Shown: positions 6,926 to 12,781 of the stretch, piece by piece
How the letters are laid out: the number at the start of each line of letters is the position of its first letter
Position numbering within the stretch: position 1 is the stretch's first letter
Assembly: GCA_016183885.1 (NCBI GenBank)
Contig: JACPDS010000145.1
Location: 1-12,781 of the forward strand
DNA: 12,781 bases
Source of the DNA: Armatimonadota bacterium
Lineage (GTDB): Bacteria > Vulcanimicrobiota > JACPDS01
Reading direction: 5' to 3'
Program-made: the position numbers and the translations under genes
Notes under the pieces: model-generated
The model's input: only the letters and a program-made list of their open reading frames with translations
Told to the model about the DNA's origin: nothing
Database searches by the model: none

Positions 6926-7379
6926 AAATAAAGAATTTAAGGTAATCGCTGTTTGTAAAAGCAAGAAAAAGGGTATTTCTAAAAAAGAAGTAGAAGAAAT
7001 AAATTTAGTTAAGGATTTAGGAGTGGAAGAAGACGCTCATGCCGAGGGGGGAATAAGACAAGTAAGTTTATTAGCATGGGAAAGGATAGAAGAACTAAAT
7101 AAAAAAGGTTTTAATTTTAAACCGGGAGATTTTGCGGAGAATATTACCACAAAAGGTGTAAATTTAAGTAAATTAAAAGTGGGAACAAAACTTAAAGTAG
7201 GGAAAGAAAGTATTTTAGAAATTTCTCAAATTGGAAAAGTTTGTCATACCAAATGCGCGATTTTCAAAAAAGTGGGAGATTGCATTATGCCTACAGAAGG
7301 TGTTTTTGCTAAAGTAATTAAAGGCGGACATATCATCCCTCAAATGGTTGTTGAGTGTGTTAACGGGGCCGCTTCTTGA
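6903..7379 (+). CDS. Stand-alone MOSC-domain protein
   Basis: A 158-residue single-domain protein. MOSC domains occur at the C-terminus of Moco sulfurases and alone in bacteria, where they are thought to bind molybdenum cofactor or carry sulfur. Visible marks are EEDAHAEGGIRQVSLL at 42-57, GDFAENIT at 75-82, QIGKVCHTKCAIF at 109-121 with C114 as the conserved cysteine, and GDCIMPTEGVFA at 125-136. It starts at GTG 6903, inside the end of moaC, with a purine-rich GGGGGGAA upstream. Many relatives sit beside or are fused to moaB, mogA or moaC, which fits this location. It is the last gene of the plus-strand cluster. The exact reaction is not known; handling of cofactor or sulfur for the upstream molybdoenzyme is inference. 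Confidence 0.9.
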   Translation: MESIKEIKNKEFKVIAVCKSKKKGISKKEVEEINLVKDLGVEEDAHAEGGIRQVSLLAWERIEELNKKGFNFKPGDFAENITTKGVNLSKLKVGTKLKVGKESILEISQIGKVCHTKCAIFKKVGDCIMPTEGVFAKVIKGGHIIPQMVVECVNGAAS

Positions 7380-7430
7380 TAAAATAACTGCGGATTTACT
7401 CGAATTTTAGAAAGAAAATTTATTTATGCC

Positions 7431-7456
7431 AAGTAAAATTGCGGCTCAATTTACTT
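7431..7456. terminator. Weak hairpin between convergent clusters (possible terminator)
   Basis: AAGTAAAATTG (7431-7441) pairs with CAATTTACTT (7447-7456) around a CGGCT loop, with one bulged A. It lies between the MOSC stop and the stop of the receiver gene, which it overlaps. The stem is AT-rich and neither side carries a clean T tract, so strength as an intrinsic terminator is doubtful. Position between two converging gene sets is the main support. Confidence 0.4.
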
Positions 7457-7819
7457 TATAAGAAAATTTTCAATCTTTTGTTTTAAAATCATAGATTTAA
7501 ATGGTTTTGTAATATAATCATTTGCTCCAAAATCGAAAGCCTTTTTTTTATCAGAATCATCTGTTTTGGCGGTAAGCATAATTACAGGAATATTTTTATA
7601 TTCAGGATGTGATTTTATTTTTAGAAGAACTTCAAATCCATCAATACCGGGCATCATAATATCAAGAAGCGCAAGGTCGGGTTTTTCAAGTTCAACCTTT
7701 TTTAATCCTTCTTTTCCGTTTAAAGCAATAATAGGCTCAAATCCAAATGACTTGAGGATAAGTTCTATCATTACAGTAAATTCTACATTGTCATCAATAA
7801 CTAAAATTTTTTTCCCCAT
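7451..7819 (-). CDS. Receiver-only response regulator (CheY-like)
   Basis: A 122-residue single receiver domain with no output domain. The acidic pocket is D9/D10 in VIDDN, the phospho-acceptor is D53 in LLDIMMPG, the switch threonine is T83 in MLTAKT and the conserved lysine is K105 in TKPF. All residues needed for phosphorylation are present. It follows the hybrid kinase gene by 66 bases, so that kinase is the likely phosphodonor. With no DNA-binding or enzymatic domain, it should act through protein contact, as CheY and Spo0F do, either as a relay or on a target encoded elsewhere. No clear ribosome-binding site is seen before its ATG; the leader is A/T-rich. Confidence 0.93.
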   Translation of the reverse strand: MGKKILVIDDNVEFTVMIELILKSFGFEPIIALNGKEGLKKVELEKPDLALLDIMMPGIDGFEVLLKIKSHPEYKNIPVIMLTAKTDDSDKKKAFDFGANDYITKPFKSMILKQKIENFLIK

Positions 7820-7885
7820 TTATTTATTCTCTGTGTAATATTATTAAATAATTCATCTAACTTATTTTCTTTATCTTTTATATTT

Positions 7886-10186
7886 TTAAGTTATGGATAT
7901 GCCGGCTAAGATATTTTTTATTTTTTTAATAATCGTTTCTGGTTGAAAAGGCTTTACAATATACTCATCAGCTCCCGCCAGCATGCCTTTTTCTATATCC
8001 TGAGTTCGTCCCGCAGCCGATAAAATTACTACAGGAATGTTTTTAGTTATTTCATATTTTTTTATGATTTTACAAATGTCAAATCCATCGATTTTAGGCA
8101 TTCTTATATCAAGGAAGATTAAATCTATTTTATTTTCATAAAGCTTCTTTAATCCTTCAAGACCTTCTCCGGCGGTTAAAATATTAAAACCTTCCCCTTT
8201 AAGGATTATCTCAACAAGTTGAAGCAAGTCTTTATCATCATCAATAATAAGAATAGTTTTATTGTTGGTATTCTCATTAATAAAGACGGGATCTTCTTGT
8301 TTTAGCGGAATTTCGTTTAGAGATTCTTCGATTAATTTTGGGAGTCTTATAATGAATTTACTTCCCTGTTGAATTTGAGATTTTACCTTTATTATTCCAT
8401 TATGAGCATGGATTATCTCCCTTGCGATAGCAAGTCCAATTCCTGTCCCATCGTAAAAACGCGTGTCAGATGAGTCTATTTGAAAGAATCTTTCAAAAAT
8501 TTTTTCAGCATATTCAGGGGCGATTCCTATACCGGTATCAGAAATAATAAATTCAATTTCATTTTTTTTATTTATAGCTTCTATAATAATTTCACCTTTA
8601 TCGGTAAATTTTAAGGCATTATCTAAAAGATTGGAAAAGACTTGGGTTATTTTAGTTGGATCGCAGTTAATCTCTGGAAAAATTTTAGGAATTTTATTTT
8701 TGATTTTAATAACTTTTTTTTCAGCTATGGGCTGATATAAGAAGATTATATCTTTAATAATTTCTGTTATGTTTGTATTTTTAAAATTTAATTTTATCCC
8801 TTTCCCGCTTTCCCTTGCCGAAATATCTAAAATTTCATCAATGATGTTTTTTAGATTATTAGCCTGTTTTTCCATAGTAGAAAATATATTTTCTTGTTTT
8901 TCATTAATCGTCCCGAAACGTTTATTCATAAAAAGATTAAGGTATCCTATAATAGTTGTAAGAGGAGTTCTTAATTCATGGGAAACCGTAGAAAGAAATT
9001 GAGATTTTATTTGGTTGGCCTCTTTAAGTTCAATTTCTCTTTTTTCTAATATGTTGAGATAATTTTTAATTTCCTCTCTTTCTTGAGTTGCACTTTGATA
9101 TAATTTTGCATTTTCTATAGCAATTGCCGCCAGATTGGCAAGAGAAGTAAGTAAATCAACTTCCCGTTGAGTAAAATCCATCCGCTCTGCCGAAGCGCAT
9201 ACTAAAATTCCTATTATATTAGTATTAATTTTAAGCGGGACTACGATTTTTGATTTAACTTTTTGAAGTTCTCTTGGGAAATAGTCAAATCTATTATCTT
9301 CTTCAAGGTCATTTATAATTTGCAGTATGCCTGTTTGAGCTACTTCTCCTACTATACCTTCTCCTACTTTAAGAGGAATAAGGGGGAGAATTTCCGGTCT
9401 AACTCCTGTGGAAGCTTTGATGAGCAGTTCTCCTGTATTTTTATCTAAAAGTCTTAAAGTTGATATATTAGTGCCGGCAAGTTGATTGGCTTTGTTAATT
9501 ATTATTTTTAAAATTTTATCTATGTCCATAGAGGCTGTCATAGACTGGGCAATTTCATAAAGTCCCTTTAATTCGCTTATTCTCCGTATAAGTTCTTTAT
9601 TGGCAAGTTTTATATTTCCCGAAAGTTTTTGATTGGTTTTTTTTAATTTTTTATAAAGTCTTGAGCTTTCTATGGCAACACTTGCTCTATTAGAAAGAAT
9701 TTTAAGGAGCCACTTTTCTTGTTCGGTAAATTCATCCGGAAAAAATCTGCCTATACAAATAGTGCCAAGAATTTTATTTTGAGTTTTTATGGGAGAGCAA
9801 ATTATAGACTTTACAGGATATTTTTTAATTACCTTATCAAAAGGAGCGCAATTTGAATTAGTTTGACCGGCGCAAAAAGCTTCTCCCTTATAAATAAGAG
9901 GCATCGTTGTTTTATCTTCTATATTGTTTAGGTTTATAGATAATGGGAATACTCCTTTGCCTCCTCTTTCCACTTTTAAGGTTAATTTTTGTTTTTCTTT
10001 TAAGAAGACAGCTCCTATTTCAGCTTTTAAGATATCGAGAGCCTTTTCAAGAACAAGTTCCAAGGTTTTTTCAGCATTAGTTGTAACAGTTATACTTGAA
10101 GCAATTGAATAAAGAACTGATAATTGAGAAAGAGATTTTTCAAGCTGCTTTATTTTTTCTTCAGAAGTTAAATGCGATTCATTCAT
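7886..10186 (-). CDS. Soluble hybrid histidine kinase, GAF-GAF-HisKA-HATPase-receiver
   Basis: A 766-residue cytoplasmic sensor kinase without membrane segments. Order: short N-terminal helix, GAF 1 (about 20-175), linker helix (175-205), GAF 2 (about 205-360), coiled-coil signalling helix (360-395), HisKA with phospho-accepting H403 in STVSHELRTPL, HATPase (about 505-617) with N box N523, G1 DTGIGI 550-555 and G2 GTGIGLAIA 580-588, then a receiver (about 643-760) with acid pocket D649-D651, phospho-acceptor D693, S723 and K745. All catalytic residues are intact. GAF 1 holds C105, C113 and C130, which could bind a ligand or sense redox, but no known cofactor motif is clear. The gene starts 20 bases after the FIST gene, suggesting the FIST protein works in the same pathway. 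No HPt domain is present. Confidence 0.95.
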   Translation of the reverse strand: MNESHLTSEEKIKQLEKSLSQLSVLYSIASSITVTTNAEKTLELVLEKALDILKAEIGAVFLKEKQKLTLKVERGGKGVFPLSINLNNIEDKTTMPLIYKGEAFCAGQTNSNCAPFDKVIKKYPVKSIICSPIKTQNKILGTICIGRFFPDEFTEQEKWLLKILSNRASVAIESSRLYKKLKKTNQKLSGNIKLANKELIRRISELKGLYEIAQSMTASMDIDKILKIIINKANQLAGTNISTLRLLDKNTGELLIKASTGVRPEILPLIPLKVGEGIVGEVAQTGILQIINDLEEDNRFDYFPRELQKVKSKIVVPLKINTNIIGILVCASAERMDFTQREVDLLTSLANLAAIAIENAKLYQSATQEREEIKNYLNILEKREIELKEANQIKSQFLSTVSHELRTPLTTIIGYLNLFMNKRFGTINEKQENIFSTMEKQANNLKNIIDEILDISARESGKGIKLNFKNTNITEIIKDIIFLYQPIAEKKVIKIKNKIPKIFPEINCDPTKITQVFSNLLDNALKFTDKGEIIIEAINKKNEIEFIISDTGIGIAPEYAEKIFERFFQIDSSDTRFYDGTGIGLAIAREIIHAHNGIIKVKSQIQQGSKFIIRLPKLIEESLNEIPLKQEDPVFINENTNNKTILIIDDDKDLLQLVEIILKGEGFNILTAGEGLEGLKKLYENKIDLIFLDIRMPKIDGFDICKIIKKYEITKNIPVVILSAAGRTQDIEKGMLAGADEYIVKPFQPETIIKKIKNILAGISIT

Positions 10187-10206
10187 TTATTTTAAATTTT
10201 ATTTAT

Positions 10207-11391
10207 TTATTCAGTTATCAGGCAGATAACTATAGCAAGATTGTGAAATTGGGGCTGACCATATTGAAATTTACCTATTTCTCCATATGTAAGGAAACCA
10301 AATATCGGAACATCTTTTCCAAGAATATTTTTTATTGCCTCGATTTCTTCTCCTTGTTTTTCTTTAAGGATCCATAATCTTGAAACACAGTCAAATACAA
10401 GGGCAAGTTTAATTTTTTTGTCTTTTACAAAATTCATGGCTTGAATCGCGGCTTCTTTGGCGGCGTTTACTAAAGTTTCAGTAGTTCCGGTCATTATTCT
10501 TACTATAGAATCTTGATGCATTTCCCCTGTGCAGATTATAGAACCATCCGGATTAGTGTTAATGAAATGACGGATAAGATATTCATCTCCAAGTTCCGGC
10601 ATGCCGAGGGGATGAAGGTGAGATTCGGGTAATTGCCCTAAGGCTTCAACCCCTTTTATATTTTTGGGGAGATTAAAATATTTTAAATAGGCGTTTACCG
10701 CCGGCTCTCCGTCTATTTCATAAAGAATATTTGCTTGCGCTTTTGTTATCAGCATTGGTCCTGATACAGGATAAAGACCATGCCTTAAGGATATTCCAAA
10801 AGGCGCCTCAGAGAGAAATAAAATTCCCGGGACACTATCCTGCAGGACTTTTGAAGCATAAAATTGATAAGTTCCTTTAAGATTTAAGTCATCCCCTGCC
10901 GAACCTCCTACAAGCTGAATATTCGGTCCTAAAACACTATAAAGTCCGCGCACGAGTTCAGCTCCGTTTCCGCTAAGTCCATCAGGAAGAATCATAAGAG
11001 TAAGATTATGCGAATTATCAAAATATTTTTTAAATGCGTTTCCTAATTTTACTCCAGAATCTCTTGGCTTAAGGCTTAAATTATGCGAAATTCCGCTTTT
11101 AAAATTTATAGTATCGCCGCTCTTTAAAGTTAATACAATAAGACTTTCTTTGTCTAATCCTTCTTCTGTAAGTTCTCCCGCAGTTGTACAACCTATAATC
11201 TGGGCTCCATTTAAAGTTTCTGAAATTCCTTTAATTGCTTCCCGCATATCATATTTAATAGATGAATATACAAGAGCAAGATCAACCTCTCCTTTCTCCA
11301 TATTAGAAAGAGCTTTTTTTGCCGCTTCCAGGCCGGCTTGATATGAGTTTTTTTTCTGAGAGCTTTTTCCTATCCCAATATCTATTCCCAT
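10207..11391 (-). CDS. Stand-alone FIST-domain sensory protein
   Basis: A 394-residue protein made of FIST_N (about 35-215) and FIST_C (about 230-380). Marks are IGCTTAGEL at 66-74, PDGLSGNG at 136-143, VGGSAGDDL at 161-169 and the C-terminal FLTYGEIGKF with QPQFHN at 366-383. FIST is a predicted ligand-sensing domain, proposed to bind small molecules such as amino acids; it is often fused to, or encoded beside, kinases, cyclases and chemoreceptors. There is no signal peptide or membrane segment, so it acts in the cytoplasm. It lies 10 bases after the aldehyde dehydrogenase-like gene and 20 bases before the hybrid kinase. I infer it feeds a metabolic signal to that kinase. The leader is A/T-rich with no evident Shine-Dalgarno sequence. 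The ligand is unknown. Confidence 0.92.
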   Translation of the reverse strand: MGIDIGIGKSSQKKNSYQAGLEAAKKALSNMEKGEVDLALVYSSIKYDMREAIKGISETLNGAQIIGCTTAGELTEEGLDKESLIVLTLKSGDTINFKSGISHNLSLKPRDSGVKLGNAFKKYFDNSHNLTLMILPDGLSGNGAELVRGLYSVLGPNIQLVGGSAGDDLNLKGTYQFYASKVLQDSVPGILFLSEAPFGISLRHGLYPVSGPMLITKAQANILYEIDGEPAVNAYLKYFNLPKNIKGVEALGQLPESHLHPLGMPELGDEYLIRHFINTNPDGSIICTGEMHQDSIVRIMTGTTETLVNAAKEAAIQAMNFVKDKKIKLALVFDCVSRLWILKEKQGEEIEAIKNILGKDVPIFGFLTYGEIGKFQYGQPQFHNLAIVICLITE

Positions 11392-11401
11392 AATTAATTA
11401 A

Positions 11402-12766
11402 TCACTTCTTTTTTAAGTGCCAATTTATAGTAATTTCTTTTGTAAGACAATCTGTTAAATAATAGCCATGATGAGGAAGCGCGAAATTCATTAAAGTTGT
11501 CGGTTCATTTATATTTAAATGATAAGCGTTAATTTGAAAAAGTTTTTCTTTTATTTCATTAATTCTCTCAGAATATATTGAAACAGCAAGGCTTAAATTT
11601 TTTTCAGAATTTATATGAGAAAGTTTATTTAATATTCTTATTCCCTCATCAATATCTTTGTATTTATATAAAGTTAAAATTGGCATGGAATATTCATCTT
11701 TTAAAAATTCAGAATCTATATCAAAGGCTTCTAAAAGAAAAGGTTCCGCCGGCTGCCATTTATTGTTTAAGGAAATTACCTTTTTATTAATTACCTTTAT
11801 AAGGTTAAATCTTACCGCTTCATTTATAATTTCTAAAATTTTGGGCAGATCTTGATAATATCCTAGATCGGAATTTTCGCTTAAAGGATCCCCTGATTTT
11901 ATATTGGAAAATTTTTCAATTAAGATTTTTTTTAAATATTCATAGACATTTTCTTCAATGAGGCAAACTTTTGAGGCAAGACATCCAATTGGATAATCTA
12001 AAGAAGATTTGCTAATTTTATCTCCGATTTCTTCGAGATTTTTTACTTTCTTATCTATAAGGGTTTTTGCGCCGCCTGTTCCAAAAGTGATAAAATGACC
12101 TTTTTTACCATGGTCGATTTGAGCGCCATCGGGAAGAGTTTCAAATCTAAGCATTTCTAAAGTGGCATCGCCTCCAAATAAAATTCTTGCCTTGCTTTCG
12201 GCAATAATTGAATATGCAAGCGAATGACGACTTTTATCTTGAGTGTCAAAATTGATTACATTTAAAGCGCCTTCAGGATAGCCGCATTCAGTAAGAAGTT
12301 TTGCAAATTTGACCGGGAAGTAAGATTCGATAGAACTTGGCTTCATGATGCAGGTATTGCCCGTAAGGACAATATGTCCGAAAACAAAGGCTGATTCTCT
12401 AATATCATTGCCGGCAATAAATGCCGAAACTATTCCATCCAGCTCTTTTTTCCAGATAAAACCGCTGTCATTATTATAAAGATGAAAAAGACGATTTGAA
12501 TTATTATTAGAATATCTCGCGGAAATCAATTTAGGCAGAGTTTTAAAAAGATAAGCTGATTCTTTTATTTTTTGCTCAGCCGTTTTCATGGGAATACCTT
12601 GAAACTTCACAAGATATTCTATTTCATCTTTATTAATAGATATTTTTTCCCCGGCTTTTTCAAGAATTTCTTTTCTTTGAGAAAAATTTAAAGAGGAAGC
12701 TTTTTGGGAAGCTTTTTTGGCATTTGATACAGTAAAAGAAATATCCACATTATCGGAATTCGGCAT
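11402..12766 (-). CDS. Aldehyde dehydrogenase-superfamily protein, LuxC/acyl-CoA reductase-like
   Basis: A 454-residue oxidoreductase-like protein. N-terminal helices with RKEIL (31-35) and the cofactor-binding TGNTCIMKPSS (135-145, K142) follow the aldehyde dehydrogenase plan; N120 may be the oxyanion asparagine. The ILFGGDATLEMLR block (195-207) and the following glycine/lysine-rich stretch resemble LuxC-type acyl-CoA reductases. The probable catalytic cysteine is C262 in YPIGCLASKVC. The usual ELGGK general-base motif is absent; FGTGGAK occupies its place (228-234). An NAD(P)-dependent aldehyde or acyl-CoA reaction is likely, but activity is not assured. The frame stays open upstream of ATG 12766 to the window edge and no ribosome-binding site is seen, so the true start may lie outside. 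It is the first visible gene of the FIST-kinase cluster. Confidence 0.75.
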   Translation of the reverse strand: MPNSDNVDISFTVSNAKKASQKASSLNFSQRKEILEKAGEKISINKDEIEYLVKFQGIPMKTAEQKIKESAYLFKTLPKLISARYSNNNSNRLFHLYNNDSGFIWKKELDGIVSAFIAGNDIRESAFVFGHIVLTGNTCIMKPSSIESYFPVKFAKLLTECGYPEGALNVINFDTQDKSRHSLAYSIIAESKARILFGGDATLEMLRFETLPDGAQIDHGKKGHFITFGTGGAKTLIDKKVKNLEEIGDKISKSSLDYPIGCLASKVCLIEENVYEYLKKILIEKFSNIKSGDPLSENSDLGYYQDLPKILEIINEAVRFNLIKVINKKVISLNNKWQPAEPFLLEAFDIDSEFLKDEYSMPILTLYKYKDIDEGIRILNKLSHINSEKNLSLAVSIYSERINEIKEKLFQINAYHLNINEPTTLMNFALPHHGYYLTDCLTKEITINWHLKKK

Positions 12767-12781
12767 AACCCGGCTTAGGCC

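Noticed and set aside
7820..7885. A 27-codon stop-free stretch on the minus strand between kinase and receiver genes, reading as a Lys/Asn-rich helix
   Set aside because: It has no ATG, GTG or TTG start and such length is expected by chance in A-rich DNA; a kinase C-terminal frameshift is possible but unsupported.
8769..9448. Plus-strand frames inside the kinase gene
   Set aside because: They are antisense to intact HisKA and GAF coding sequence and show no family features.

Overview
The window is AT-rich bacterial DNA with lysine/glutamate-rich proteins. It carries two converging gene clusters that meet near 7380-7450. The Tat system, Shine-Dalgarno-led genes, a molybdenum respiratory enzyme, a multiheme cytochrome and GAF-type kinase signalling point to an anaerobically respiring bacterium. 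Nothing here (no rRNA, no diagnostic marker) allows a confident phylum.

Plus strand, 18-7379: a respiratory island. It encodes a small triheme c-type cytochrome, a Tat-exported molybdopterin oxidoreductase catalytic subunit of the PsrA/PhsA type, and a four-cluster ferredoxin-like subunit. A 215-base spacer with a GC-rich palindromic element follows. Next come the accessory genes: a TorD-type chaperone, a 53-residue TatA, a MOT1-type molybdate permease, MoaA, MoaC and a MOSC-domain protein. Most accessory genes overlap or abut, so they probably form one translationally coupled unit. The island covers metal uptake, the first cofactor steps, cofactor or sulfur handling, apo-enzyme proofreading, export and electron transfer. 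No NrfD/PsrC-type quinone-reactive membrane subunit is seen; the cytochrome is the likely electron partner. The substrate cannot be read from sequence; polysulfide, thiosulfate or another sulfur or metalloid oxyanion are candidates.

Minus strand, 12781-7451: a signalling cluster read right to left. It encodes an aldehyde dehydrogenase-superfamily protein with LuxC-like features (possibly running past the window edge), a stand-alone FIST sensory protein, a soluble GAF-GAF histidine kinase with a C-terminal receiver, and a free receiver-only protein. No output domain is present, so the phosphate target lies elsewhere. These genes lack evident Shine-Dalgarno sequences, unlike most of the plus-strand genes.

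The most notable points are the compact self-provisioning molybdoenzyme island without a membrane anchor, the altered FeS-cluster cysteine pattern in its catalytic subunit, the short tatA gene hidden in it, and the ALDH-FIST-kinase-receiver cluster.
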